Shown here one piece after another: positions 19,583 to 28,702 of a stretch of DNA of 64,000 nucleotides (within the stretch, counting starts at the first letter, position 1; each line of letters begins with the position of its first letter). The notes beneath the pieces are model-generated. The model was not told the origin of the DNA, did no database searches, and saw only the letters and a program-made list of their open reading frames with translations. The stretch is from the NCBI GenBank assembly GCA_900553395.1, contig USDJ01000005.1, positions 17,833 through 81,832 of the forward strand, read 5' to 3'. The stretch comes from an uncultured Mycoplasmatota bacterium (GTDB lineage Bacteria; Bacillota_I; Bacilli_A; RF39; UBA660). A program made the translations under genes and the position numbers.

Positions 19583-19619
19583 TTAAAAAAAAATGATTAG
19601 TTTTAAATTTCTAATCATT
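19583..19619 (-). terminator. Terminator of the rimP-rbfA operon
   Basis: AATGATTAG and CTAATCATT form a 9-bp stem with a 10-nt loop, followed on the reverse strand by T8. The left arm includes the rbfA stop codon. Confidence 0.88.
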
Positions 19620-19943
19620 AATTTCTTTTATTTTTTCTTCTATTCTCTTTCCATATTCAATAGATTCATCATAAATAAAATTTAATTCTGGTATATGTCT
19701 TAAGTCTATTCTTTCAGCTAAAACACGTTTTATAAATCCTTTAGCGCTTTTTAAAGCTTTTAGGGCTTCAGTTCTGTCATTTAATGAAGTAAAATATACT
19801 TTACAAAAGCTTAAATCATTTGTAACATCACAAAACGTAATTGTTATAAATTTAGCATGAGGATTTTTAACCTCATTAGCCAAAATATAACTTAACTCTT
19901 TTTGAATACTACTATTTATTCTTTCGTTTTTAATTATATTCAT
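19611..19943 (-). CDS. rbfA: Ribosome-binding factor A
   Basis: 30S maturation factor with a KH-like fold; 110 aa, normal length. Recognisable stretches are [19 protein letters not shown] at the N-terminus, VYFTSLND in the middle, and [20 protein letters not shown] toward the end. The ATG overlaps the infB stop (ATGA), so translation is coupled. Last gene of the operon. The ylxP gene that often separates infB and rbfA in Bacilli is absent. Confidence 0.95.
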   Translation of the reverse strand: MNIIKNERINSSIQKELSYILANEVKNPHAKFITITFCDVTNDLSFCKVYFTSLNDRTEALKALKSAKGFIKRVLAERIDLRHIPELNFIYDESIEYGKRIEEKIKEIND

Positions 19944-22033
19944 TTTTTCTCTACCATTTCATAGGCTTCTATTACATCGCCAACTTTTATATCGTTAAAA
20001 TTAGTTATAGTTATACCACATTCTAAGCCTTTTTTAACTTCTTTAACTGAATCTTTTTCTCTTTGAATAGAATTGATTTCTCCATCATAAATTACTACAC
20101 TATCTCTAATTATTCTTACTTTTGAATTAGATTTAAGTACTCCATCTAGTACATAACTTCCTGCTATTGTTCCTACTTTAGAGAATTTAAACAATTGTCT
20201 TACTTCTGCAGATCCAATAACTTTTTCTTCGTATTCAGGATCTAGCATTCCTTTCATTGCAGCTTCCATATCTTCAACAGCCTTATAAATTATATCGTAA
20301 AGTCTAATCTCTACTCCTTTTTCTTTAGCATAATCTTTTATAGAATTATTAGGTCTTATATTAAATCCTATTATTATAGCATTTGAAGCACTTGCTAGTA
20401 CTATATCACTTTCGGTAATGGCTCCCACACTGCTTCTTAATACTTTTACTTTAACACCTTCTACTTCTATTTTTTCTAAAGAATTTTTAACAGCTTCACT
20501 TGAACCATTAACATCAGCTTTTACTATAACATTTATTTCTTTTGTACCTTCTTTTATTTTAGCAAATATATCTTCTAGGCTAACAGTACCTTTAGAGTTT
20601 TGTTTTAAGTGCTCTTCTGTTTTTCTCGCCTCACCTATGCTTCTTGCTTGTTTTTCTGTTTCAAAAGCCATAAACTTATCTCCAGCGCTTGGTGTTTCAT
20701 TTAAGCCTGTTATTTCAACTGGCTGTGATGGATATGCCTCAGTTATTTCTTCACCTTTGTCATTTTTTAATGTTCTAACTTTACCAAAAGTAGTTCCTAC
20801 TACTATCGGATCTCCTAATCTTAGCGTACCATTTTGTACTAAAATAGTAACAATTGGACCTACTTGCTTATCTAAACGTGCTTCTACGACACTACCACTT
20901 GCATAACGTGCTGGATTAGCTCTATAGTTTTCCATCTCAGCTACAAGTAAAATATTGTCTAAAAGTTCTTCTATTCCAGTTCCTTCTTTTGCACTTATAT
21001 TAGTATATATAGTATCTCCACCCCAAGAATCTGGTGTAAGGCCATATTCTGCTAATTCAGACATTACTCTTTCTATATTTGCACCTGGTTTATCTATTTT
21101 ATTTATAGCTACTAATATAGGTACTCCTGCAGCTTTTGCGTGGTCTATTGCTTCTTTTGTTTGAGGCATAACTCCATCATCCGCTGCAACTATTATTATT
21201 ACAATATCAGTAATACTCGCTCCTCTTGCACGCATCTCTGTGAAGGCTGCGTGTCCTGGTGTATCTATAAATGTTATAATCTCATCTTTAACTTTTACTT
21301 GATATGCACTTATAGCTTGAGTTATTCCTCCAGCTTCGCCACTTGCTACATTAGTTTTTCTAATAGTATCAAGCAAAGTTGTTTTTCCATGATCTACGTG
21401 TCCCATAATTGTTACAACCGCTGGCCTTTTACGTAAATCTGCTTCTTCATCATTTATCTCAAATTCTTCAAATTTTGTTTCATCTATTATATGTTCTCTT
21501 TCGATTTCTTTTCCATATTCTGAAGCTAAAAGAGATGCATTATCAAAGTCCACTTTGTTATTTACAGTGGCAAGAATACCTAGCATAAATAGCTTCTTTA
21601 TAAGCTCACTTGATTGAACCCCCAACACTTTAGCTAAATCTGCTATTGTCATTCCATCTTTATATATAATAACATTTGTATTTTGATGGGGACCATTACT
21701 AATAAGTTTCTCCTTATTTTTATACATTTCTTTCTTTTTCTTAGCTAATTCTTTTTTTCCTACTTTATTTTTATTTATGGGTTTTTCCTGCTTTTTTTGC
21801 TTTGAGTTATTAACTATATTTTCTATTTTGCTCTTTTCTTTTTCTATAAGTTCGTCTTCGTATTCTAACTCAGAATCGTCTTCTATAGAAATAGTATTAT
21901 CAAGCTCTGTTATTGCGTCTTCATCTAAATAGTCATCTTCTACTGACGCATTTATTCCTAATTTTTTACAATAGTTTAATATCTCATCCACAGTCTTTCC
22001 TACATCTTGTGCATATTCTAATACACTCATCAT
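19940..22033 (-). CDS. infB: Translation initiation factor IF-2
   Basis: GTPase that brings initiator tRNA to the 30S subunit. 697 aa: a short IF2-N helix domain at the start, an acidic/basic linker, the second IF2-N domain ([20 protein letters not shown], about 130-180), G domain with [10 protein letters not shown] (near 212), DTPGHAAF and NKIDK, then domains II, III and IV. GAGGGTG precedes two adjacent ATGs; the first is used here. It follows the two deaminase genes instead of the usual ylxQ (L7Ae) gene. Confidence 0.97.
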   Translation of the reverse strand: MMSVLEYAQDVGKTVDEILNYCKKLGINASVEDDYLDEDAITELDNTISIEDDSELEYEDELIEKEKSKIENIVNNSKQKKQEKPINKNKVGKKELAKKKKEMYKNKEKLISNGPHQNTNVIIYKDGMTIADLAKVLGVQSSELIKKLFMLGILATVNNKVDFDNASLLASEYGKEIEREHIIDETKFEEFEINDEEADLRKRPAVVTIMGHVDHGKTTLLDTIRKTNVASGEAGGITQAISAYQVKVKDEIITFIDTPGHAAFTEMRARGASITDIVIIIVAADDGVMPQTKEAIDHAKAAGVPILVAINKIDKPGANIERVMSELAEYGLTPDSWGGDTIYTNISAKEGTGIEELLDNILLVAEMENYRANPARYASGSVVEARLDKQVGPIVTILVQNGTLRLGDPIVVGTTFGKVRTLKNDKGEEITEAYPSQPVEITGLNETPSAGDKFMAFETEKQARSIGEARKTEEHLKQNSKGTVSLEDIFAKIKEGTKEINVIVKADVNGSSEAVKNSLEKIEVEGVKVKVLRSSVGAITESDIVLASASNAIIIGFNIRPNNSIKDYAKEKGVEIRLYDIIYKAVEDMEAAMKGMLDPEYEEKVIGSAEVRQLFKFSKVGTIAGSYVLDGVLKSNSKVRIIRDSVVIYDGEINSIQREKDSVKEVKKGLECGITITNFNDIKVGDVIEAYEMVEKK

Positions 22034-22049
22034 ATTAGCACCCTCTTTC

Positions 22050-22475
22050 TTAAATTTTTCTAACTATAGTTCCTGCCTCCTCAAAGAAAGCTTTAGATAG
22101 TTCATCTGGATATTCAGAATCGTAAACTATCTCACTTACGCCACTACTTACAAGTAGTTTTGCACATATATGGCAAGGATAAGTAGTTACATAAGCTACA
22201 CTGCCATCTAAATCTATTCCATTCCTAGCAGCTTCTGATACTGCGAGTTGTTCAGCACAAAGTGCTCTACAAACTTCTCTTCTCTGACCACTAGGTATTT
22301 TTAATATATCTCTTATACAACCAACATCACGGCAGTCTCTAATTCCACCTACGGTATTATTATAGCCTTGAGCAACTACAAGCCCACCTTTTACAAGTAC
22401 TGCACCCACCTTTGCTCTAGAGCATTCAGACTTTTCTGCTTGCTCATAGGCCATATTCATATATACATTATCCAT
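22050..22475 (-). CDS. Cytidine/deoxycytidylate deaminase-family protein with CAE motif
   Basis: 141 aa zinc-dependent nucleoside/nucleotide deaminase fold. Zinc site: [11 protein letters not shown] (a C-A-E triad as in cytidine deaminases, where dCMP deaminases usually have H-A-E) and [16 protein letters not shown] (PCxxC). The rest resembles ComEB-type dCMP deaminase. Substrate is therefore uncertain: dCMP, cytidine or another base. Starts 8 bp after a second deaminase gene. It could supply dUMP for thymidylate synthesis or salvage; that is inference. Confidence 0.82.
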   Translation of the reverse strand: MDNVYMNMAYEQAEKSECSRAKVGAVLVKGGLVVAQGYNNTVGGIRDCRDVGCIRDILKIPSGQRREVCRALCAEQLAVSEAARNGIDLDGSVAYVTTYPCHICAKLLVSSGVSEIVYDSEYPDELSKAFFEEAGTIVRKI

Positions 22476-22483
22476 TTTTACTC

Positions 22484-22963
22484 CTATAAGTTAACTTCCA
22501 TCTTTTTATTTTTGGGTTCATATTTTCTGCATTTTACACCACATTTATCAAGCATTAATTTTGAAACTACACAACCTGGGGTATCTTTATATTTATCACT
22601 TAAATAAATTACTTCTTTTATCCCAGCTTGTATAATAGCTTTAGCGCATTCATTACATGGGAACAATGTTACATATAATATACAACCGCAAACAGAAGAT
22701 CTTGCATTTAAAATTGCATTAAGTTCAGAATGACATACATATGCATATTTAGTATCAACAAAAGATCCTTCTCTTTCCCATTTCATATCTAAATCATCAT
22801 CAAATCCTATAGGTGCTCCATTATATCCAGTAGATATAATTTTATTATTACTATTTACTATACAAGCACCTACTTGACTATTTGGATCCTTACTTCTTTG
22901 TGAAGATAAAATAGCTATCCCCATAAAGTATTCTTCCCATGATAGATAATCTGATCTTTTCAT
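22484..22963 (-). CDS. dCMP deaminase-family protein
   Basis: 159 aa. Starts MKRSDYLSWEEYFMGIAILS, the standard opening of dCMP deaminases (dCMP to dUMP). Zinc ligands in CHSELNAILNA (H-S-E, serine in place of the common alanine) and TLFPCNECAKAIIQAGI (PCxxC); substrate-binding GYNGAPIG is present. The ATG overlaps the rnpM stop (TAATG). The best candidate for the true dCMP deaminase of the pair. Its place inside a translation-factor operon is unusual. Confidence 0.88.
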   Translation of the reverse strand: MKRSDYLSWEEYFMGIAILSSQRSKDPNSQVGACIVNSNNKIISTGYNGAPIGFDDDLDMKWEREGSFVDTKYAYVCHSELNAILNARSSVCGCILYVTLFPCNECAKAIIQAGIKEVIYLSDKYKDTPGCVVSKLMLDKCGVKCRKYEPKNKKMEVNL

Positions 22964-23220
22964 TAACTCACATCCATTTTCTTTAAATCTTCATATATTT
23001 CATCTGGAATTTCTACTTCTAACTTTTTATTTAAAATTTTTGATTTTTGAGCTTTCTCAAATGTTGCTATATCTCTTTTTAAATAAGCACCTCTACCGTT
23101 TATCTTACCCGATACGTCTATTACAACATTTCCATCAGTTGTTCTAACTACTCTTATAAGTTCCTTTTTAGGTAATTTTTCTCCTGTTATCACACAAGTT
23201 CTCATTGGTATTTTCTTCAT
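22963..23220 (-). CDS. rnpM: YlxR/RnpM family RNA-binding protein
   Basis: 85 aa, full length for the family. Motifs: PMRTCVITGEKLPKKELIRV at the start and NGRGAYL in the middle. YlxR-type proteins bind RNA; RnpM has been described as a modulator of RNase P in B. subtilis. Sits 4 bp after nusA, its conserved location. Confidence 0.92.
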   Translation of the reverse strand: MKKIPMRTCVITGEKLPKKELIRVVRTTDGNVVIDVSGKINGRGAYLKRDIATFEKAQKSKILNKKLEVEIPDEIYEDLKKMDVS

Positions 23221-23224
23221 ATTA

Positions 23225-24409
23225 TTACTCCAAAATATTTATTCCAGCTTCTCTTACTTGCTCTAATGTTTTTATCTCAAGATTATAATGGGTAAGACGA
23301 CTAGCTAATTTAACATTTATACCGTGTCTTCCTATTGCTAAACTTAAGTTTTGATCATCGACTACTACCATTGTTTCTTTAGTCTTTTCATCTAATATAA
23401 ATACTCTTAAATCTTTAGCAGGAGCAAGTGCATTTTGTATAAATTCAACAGGATCTTTAGAATATTTTACAACATCTATTTTTTCATTACCTAACTCATT
23501 TAGAATATTAGCTATTCTAGTGCCTCTTTCACCTATACAAGCACCTATTGGATCTACATTACTATTTTCTGAATAAACAGCTATTTTAGTTCTATTACCA
23601 GCATCACGAGCTACACTATATATTAATACAGTTCCATCGTTTATTTCTGGTATTTCAAGTTCGAATAGTCTTTTTATGAATCCATAATGTTTACGAGATA
23701 AAAGTATTAAAGCTCCTTTAGAGTTTATGTCAACTTTACTAATATATACTTTAATATTTGAGCCCATCTTTATTTGTTCACCTGGTATTATCTCACTTTT
23801 TGGAAGTAAACCTTGAGCTTTCCCTAGGTTTATATAATAATTATTCTCATCTTCCATCTCAACTATTCCAGACATCATTTCATCTTGCTTTTCACCAAAC
23901 TCTTTAGCTATATTATTTCTTTCTGCTTCTCTTACTTTTTGAATAATAACTTGTTTAGCAGTAGATGCAGCAACACGTCCAAAATCTTGTGGTGACACTT
24001 CTTCTTCTATAGTCTCTCCTACTTTTATATCTGGATCTATTTTTTTTGCATCTTCTAATGTTATATGTAATTTATTGTTAAAAACAAATGGTTTATATCT
24101 CATTTCTTCCGGCAAATCTTCTAACTCTTCATCCTCTAATTGTTCTTCTGTTAATATTTCTTCATCTGAAAGAGGTATCTGATCCTCGTCTAATGATTCC
24201 TTATGATTTTTATCAAGTACTACTGTTTTATATGAATATATTTTAAATATATTATTATCTTTATCAATTTCAACTCTTGAATTTGATAATCCATAATGCT
24301 TTTTATAAGCACTATTTAAAGCAGATACCATAGATTCATACATATATTCTCTATCAATACCTTGCTCTTCTAATAAATCTAAAGCTTTTCCAAATTCTTT
24401 ATTATTCAT
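23225..24409 (-). CDS. nusA: Transcription termination/antitermination factor NusA
   Basis: RNA polymerase-associated elongation factor. 394 aa: N-terminal polymerase-binding domain with an acidic insertion (about residues 60-115), S1 domain (GIVEMEDENNYYINLGKAQG, near 170), and two KH domains (SVARDAGNRTKIAVYS, GERGTRIANI, VDDQNLSLAIGRHGINVKLA). No C-terminal acidic repeats, as usual in Firmicutes. ATG 24409 follows AAGGGATG and lies 1 bp after the rimP stop; an in-frame start at 24442 would overlap rimP without a site. Confidence 0.96.
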   Translation of the reverse strand: MNNKEFGKALDLLEEQGIDREYMYESMVSALNSAYKKHYGLSNSRVEIDKDNNIFKIYSYKTVVLDKNHKESLDEDQIPLSDEEILTEEQLEDEELEDLPEEMRYKPFVFNNKLHITLEDAKKIDPDIKVGETIEEEVSPQDFGRVAASTAKQVIIQKVREAERNNIAKEFGEKQDEMMSGIVEMEDENNYYINLGKAQGLLPKSEIIPGEQIKMGSNIKVYISKVDINSKGALILLSRKHYGFIKRLFELEIPEINDGTVLIYSVARDAGNRTKIAVYSENSNVDPIGACIGERGTRIANILNELGNEKIDVVKYSKDPVEFIQNALAPAKDLRVFILDEKTKETMVVVDDQNLSLAIGRHGINVKLASRLTHYNLEIKTLEQVREAGINILE

Positions 24410-24410
24410 A

Positions 24411-24665
24411 CTATTCACATCCCTTCTCTTTTGAACAAACATCTAATATATAACTATCCGTAATATAATCCACACTGTCTAGTAATGAATCAATTATATG
24501 AGTAACCTTAACACAATCATCTAAATCAATAATACCATTTTTATCTATAATAACTCTCAAGAAAAAATTATTATCCTCCTTAACATATAATACATCATCT
24601 ATCGTGTATCCTTCTTTTAAAACTGATCCTTCTATTAAATCCCTTACTTTACTTGCAATATCCAT
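24411..24665 (-). CDS. rimP: Short RimP-like protein (N-terminal domain only)
   Basis: 84 aa. RimP assists 30S maturation and is normally about 150 aa with two domains. This product matches the N-terminal alpha/beta domain: VLYVKEDNNFFLRVIIDKNG, then the region corresponding to DCVKVTHIIDSLLD and YILDVCSKEKG, where full RimP has the YxLEVSSPG turn into the second domain. It stops exactly there, with nusA starting 1 bp later. GGAGGT precedes the ATG. Position at the head of the nusA operon supports the assignment. Either a naturally single-domain form or a truncation. Confidence 0.8.
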   Translation of the reverse strand: MDIASKVRDLIEGSVLKEGYTIDDVLYVKEDNNFFLRVIIDKNGIIDLDDCVKVTHIIDSLLDSVDYITDSYILDVCSKEKGCE

Positions 24666-24685
24666 TAGTACCTCCAATTAATTTA

Positions 24686-24710
24686 AAGAGTGGGTTTTAT
24701 TCCCACTCTT
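24686..24710 (-). other. Leader hairpin before rimP
   Basis: AAGAGTGGG pairs perfectly with CCCACTCTT around a 7-nt loop, in the 5' leader of the rimP-nusA operon, 21 nt before the start codon. On the reverse strand it is followed by TAAATT and not a clean U-run, so attenuation is possible but not clear. A similar hairpin ahead of rimP is, as far as I recall, common in Firmicutes. Confidence 0.65.
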
Positions 24711-24810
24711 GCTTGCAACAATATAATTATATCATAAAAATTATAATTTACATAGTTTTTTTACATTATTATTTATTTTTTTTGGTATAATTATCTAGGA
24801 GGAACAAAAA

Positions 24811-25515
24811 ATGAATGAAAATAAGAAAGATTTTAAAAACATGATTCTAGGTTTTGGAGTAATTACACTATACTTAGTTGCTTCATTGTCTTCATTAAAT
24901 ATATTATCCATTTTTAACATTAATTACAATAACTTTAGTTTACTAGGAAAAGCCATATACGCTATAACCTATGAAGCATTACTTACACTAATCATCATAT
25001 TTATATATAGAAAAGATTTTATACCAGACTTAAAAATTTTCGTAAAAAATAATGCTAAATATTTTAAAAAATATATTAAATATTGGTTTTTAGTAATCAT
25101 ACTTATGATTTTAAGCAATGGTATTGTTACAATGTTTACAAACACAGATACTGCAGCGAACCAAGAAATAATAGTTAATACTCTTAAAAAAGCGCCTATA
25201 TATATTTTTATAACTACAGTATTTATAGCGCCTATATTGGAAGAATTAGTGTTTAGGTTATCGTTTAAAAAAATATTTGCACACACAAATTTTCTATTTA
25301 TATTATTCTCTGGATTTATATTTGGGAGCATGCATGTTATAGGCTCTCTTAATAACATAACTGATATTTTATTTATAATTCCATATAGTATTCCTGGATT
25401 TATATTTGCATATACATATACAAAGTCAGAAAATATATGTGTACCAATTAGTTTACATTTTATACACAATGGAGTTAGTATGTGCCTACAAATAATTTTA
25501 ACTTTTTTAATTTAA
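24811..25515 (+). CDS. CPBP-family intramembrane glutamic protease
   Basis: 234 aa with about seven membrane helices. Family motifs: EELVFRLSFKKIF (EExxxR, near residue 146), SGFIFGSMHVIG (FxxxH) and SLHFIHNG. Related to CAAX-processing and bacteriocin-immunity proteins. TAGGAGGA precedes the ATG and a TATAAT lies upstream. Single gene; substrate unknown. Confidence 0.88.
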   Translation: MNENKKDFKNMILGFGVITLYLVASLSSLNILSIFNINYNNFSLLGKAIYAITYEALLTLIIIFIYRKDFIPDLKIFVKNNAKYFKKYIKYWFLVIILMILSNGIVTMFTNTDTAANQEIIVNTLKKAPIYIFITTVFIAPILEELVFRLSFKKIFAHTNFLFILFSGFIFGSMHVIGSLNNITDILFIIPYSIPGFIFAYTYTKSENICVPISLHFIHNGVSMCLQIILTFLI

Positions 25516-25957
25516 AAAAATTGATATTATAAATTACCCTTAAATAGTTCACAACAATAAAAAGTATAGAAATTGAGATTACTTTACTAGAATAACTTCC
25601 CATTAGATATTAATATTCTATATTAGAATTAGAGTTGATATAACCGCTCGACTAGTCAAATACATTAATTCTAAAAATGCAAAATATTTTTCTTTTGGAA
25701 CTACTTTTACAATGCGGTGTTTATTTATCTTATTAGTGTTGAACAAATAATTATCATTTTAAATTAAACTTGAAGACAAATTTAATTCAACTAATCCATT
25801 ATTATAAAATGTAAAGTATCCATATTTTTCGTATCATAAAGCAAAACTACACTTTTTAATTTTTATTCTATAAACATTCTAGTTTCTTAAAAGAAAGAAA
25901 ATTTATTATATAAAAGGATTGACATTAAGTCAATCCTAATTTGTGAAACAAAACACA
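25516..25957 (+). other. 442-bp stretch without a gene
   Basis: Between the protease gene and the receiver gene. No open frame of useful length with a ribosome-binding site on either strand, no tRNA-like or riboswitch-like pattern. It holds a short inverted repeat (ATTCTA-TAT-TAGAAT around 25614-25628) and the terminator at 25915-25937. It may be a decayed gene, but I cannot identify one. Confidence 0.6.
25915..25937 (-). terminator. Terminator of the kinase-receiver operon
   Basis: AGGATTGAC pairs with GTCAATCCT around a 5-nt loop, then TTTTATAT on the reverse strand, 20 bp after the receiver gene. Confidence 0.82.
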
Positions 25958-26338
25958 TCAATCTTTTCTACTTATCATTTTTTCAACTATACATTCAACA
26001 TTAGCTTTAGAGAATGGTTTGTTAAGCATATCAACAATATCATAAGAAAATGCTTTAGAAATAGTTTCTTTAGTATCATCCCCAGAAATGATGCAAATTG
26101 GATATTTTCTAAATAAGTTATTATTTTTAAAATAATTGAGAACCATGAATCCATCATATTCAGGCATATTCAAATCAAGCAACATACCTATTATATTGTA
26201 CTCCTTATTAGAAGTAATAATATCTATTGCTTCCTTTCCATTAGACGCCTTTAAAACTGTATAATCCTCTCCTAAAGACTTTTCGATAATATTTTTTATT
26301 ATCATTGAATCATCAGCTACTATAATTGCATTCTTCAT
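25958..26338 (-). CDS. Single-domain response regulator (CheY-like)
   Basis: 126 aa, a receiver domain only. Acidic pocket VADDS (residues 7-11), phospho-acceptor D in LLDLNMPEYDG (near 58), switch S in IISGDD, and K in LNKPF. No output domain, so it signals by protein contact or passes phosphate on. It starts 2 bp after the hybrid kinase gene, whose Hpt domain is the likely phosphate donor. Confidence 0.9.
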   Translation of the reverse strand: MKNAIIVADDSMIIKNIIEKSLGEDYTVLKASNGKEAIDIITSNKEYNIIGMLLDLNMPEYDGFMVLNYFKNNNLFRKYPICIISGDDTKETISKAFSYDIVDMLNKPFSKANVECIVEKMISRKD

Positions 26339-26340
26339 AT

Positions 26341-28590
26341 TTATCCCTTTCTTAAATACTTTTTAACAACATTAATAATTCTATTAGCTTCATTCATAAG
26401 GCTATCGTAATGACCTAAAATATATTCTAAGTCATTTTCTTTTCCTTTAATTTCATGATTATATGAGAGCTCAGCCAATTTAGTAAAGCCCAAATATTTA
26501 CTATCACTTTTCATAGCATGCGCAAGTATTGCGTAATTATTTAAATCTTTAGACTCTTTAAATTCTTTCATTTTAGGTAATCTTGTCTCTGATTCAGTAA
26601 GAAATGCTTCTAATGTTTCATCATACATTTCCATATCACCTAAAAGTTCTAATCCCTTATCAACATCTATTCCTTTATCTTTTAAGAATTGAACGTTATT
26701 ATTATCATCTTTTATAACATTATCGTTAACTTTATCTATATTTTTATCTATTTCTTTATCATTATCATTTTGATTATTATTTTTTATACTATCTTTTAAA
26801 AATTTAGCTAATACCCTATTTAATTCTAATTTTTCTATTGGCTTAGATAAATAATCATCAAAGCCAACTTCTAAATACTTTTTTTCTTTACCATTTAATG
26901 CATCCGCTGTAAGAGCTACTATTGGTATACTAAATCCATTTATTTCTTTTAGTCTTTTCAAAGTCTCAACGCCACTCATCTTTGGCATCATTATATCCAT
27001 GAATATTATATCATATTTTTTATTTCTTTCAATACTATTTATACAATCAAATCCATTATCCATGCATTCTATTTCTACACCATATTCTTTAAATAGTTTC
27101 TGAGCCACTCTTAAGTTCAATTTATTATCATCTACAACAAGAATTTTCTTACCAGTTAAATCTAATTTTTCTTCACTAAGAGTCTTTTTCTCACAAGTTC
27201 CTGTACCTATCTTTTGCATTAAATAAATCGTAAAAGTAGAGCCCTCTCCATACTCACTTTGTACAACTATTTTCCCGCCCATCATTTCAACAAGCCTTTT
27301 AGTAATAGCAAGGCCAAGTCCAGTTCCTTCTGTTGTTGTATTTTTATCCTCATCAAGTCTTTCAAATTTATTAAATAGTTTACTTATTTGTTCAGTTTTT
27401 ATTCCTCTACCTGTATCTGCAATAGATATTGCTAATTTACATTCATCTTTAATATTTACACAACTAACCTTAAAATCTATATATCCGTATTCAGTATATT
27501 TAGCGGAATTAGTTAAAATATTAGTTATGACTTGTTTAACTTTTCCAGCATCACCATATAATACTTTAGGTATATCAGGTGCAAAATCACATCTTACCTC
27601 AATAGGTTTCTCACCAATTCTAGCTCTGATTAGTTTCGTCAAATTTTCTAAGTTTTCTCTTAAGTCATACTCGGTATTAACAATTTCCATTTTATCAGCT
27701 TCTATTTTACTTATGTCAAGTATACCATTAACTATTTCAAGTAAATTTCTAGAAGCCATAATTATGTCTTTGGCATCCTCTTTTGCATCGTCTAGTGATT
27801 CTGCATTTTCAATGCATTCACTAAATCCTACTATAGCATTTAATGGAGTTCTTATCTCATGAGACATATTACTTAAGAAATCAGTCTTAGCATGGTTTGC
27901 TTGCTCTGCTTGTACTTTGGCAAGTTCTAGTTCATTTATTAACTTCATATCTGGATTTTCTATAGTAAAATACATAAGGATAGTAATAAATGTTTCCATT
28001 GAAGTTATAATCAATATATGCGGAAACGTTGCTTGAATAAATGTGGCTATAAGACCTATTGTTAAATATGCAAACATTGGAATATATTTTTTGCTCTTTA
28101 AATTTTTGAAATTCTTAAACATACAAATTAACCAAGATACTATACATATTCCAGAAACAATATATGTAACATTAGCACTCGGACCATAAGTAAAAATTCT
28201 TCCATTATCTCTGTTACTATATAAAGGTAAAATAAGTACTATAAAAATTGAGATTGTACAAAATATAGTTAAAATAGTTGTTATTTTTTTAAATACTTTT
28301 AAATCCACTTTTTTTAAAGATATTGTAAAAATATACGCGGTCATTAAAACTATCCACACCACTAAGTAACACAAATATAATTTACATATCTGAATTAAAA
28401 TAATTGATTCATAATTAATCACAGCAAGATATGTGCTTAAAATATCTAAAATCATACCAACAAAATTAAATATAATTAAACAAGAAAAAATTTTATTTTC
28501 TATAGTTGGCATTTTTTTCTTTGAAAAATAAATTATCATTATTAAAACAATGTAAAATAAACTTAAAATTTGAAAATACAAACTACTCAT
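26341..28590 (-). CDS. Hybrid sensor histidine kinase with receiver and Hpt domains
   Basis: 749 aa. Seven or so membrane helices (about 1-215), a dimerisation/phospho-acceptor domain with [16 protein letters not shown] (near 245), an ATPase domain with [19 protein letters not shown] and EGTGLGLAI, a receiver domain (VDDN near 490, phospho-acceptor in [13 protein letters not shown]), an Asn/Asp-rich linker, and a C-terminal Hpt domain with the histidine in [14 protein letters not shown]. All four phosphorelay modules look intact. The signal is unknown. It forms a two-gene relay with the single receiver downstream. Confidence 0.93.
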   Translation of the reverse strand: MSSLYFQILSLFYIVLIMIIYFSKKKMPTIENKIFSCLIIFNFVGMILDILSTYLAVINYESIILIQICKLYLCYLVVWIVLMTAYIFTISLKKVDLKVFKKITTILTIFCTISIFIVLILPLYSNRDNGRIFTYGPSANVTYIVSGICIVSWLICMFKNFKNLKSKKYIPMFAYLTIGLIATFIQATFPHILIITSMETFITILMYFTIENPDMKLINELELAKVQAEQANHAKTDFLSNMSHEIRTPLNAIVGFSECIENAESLDDAKEDAKDIIMASRNLLEIVNGILDISKIEADKMEIVNTEYDLRENLENLTKLIRARIGEKPIEVRCDFAPDIPKVLYGDAGKVKQVITNILTNSAKYTEYGYIDFKVSCVNIKDECKLAISIADTGRGIKTEQISKLFNKFERLDEDKNTTTEGTGLGLAITKRLVEMMGGKIVVQSEYGEGSTFTIYLMQKIGTGTCEKKTLSEEKLDLTGKKILVVDDNKLNLRVAQKLFKEYGVEIECMDNGFDCINSIERNKKYDIIFMDIMMPKMSGVETLKRLKEINGFSIPIVALTADALNGKEKKYLEVGFDDYLSKPIEKLELNRVLAKFLKDSIKNNNQNDNDKEIDKNIDKVNDNVIKDDNNNVQFLKDKGIDVDKGLELLGDMEMYDETLEAFLTESETRLPKMKEFKESKDLNNYAILAHAMKSDSKYLGFTKLAELSYNHEIKGKENDLEYILGHYDSLMNEANRIINVVKKYLRKG

Positions 28591-28609
28591 TATCTACCAC
28601 CTAGTTTAA

Positions 28610-28637
28610 ATTATACCACATATAATTTAAATTTCAA
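28610..28637 (-). promoter_or_regulatory. Sigma-A promoter of the hybrid kinase operon
   Basis: TTGAAA (28632-28637), 16-bp spacer, TATAAT (28610-28615) with an extended TGTGG just before it, 20 bp from the start codon. Confidence 0.78.
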
Positions 28638-28677
28638 TTAAATTGATCAAATCCTTTATATTTAAATACATTTTTGA

Positions 28678-28702
28678 CAAAAAAAGTGGGTTTTAACCCA
28701 CT
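28678..28702 (-). terminator. Terminator of the acyltransferase-ligase operon
   Basis: AGTGGGTT pairs with AACCCACT around TT, followed by T7 on the reverse strand, immediately after the ligase stop codon. Confidence 0.87.

Noticed and set aside
20418..20906. 162-codon forward open frame inside infB
   Set aside because: Antisense to well-conserved IF-2 domains; no ribosome-binding site.
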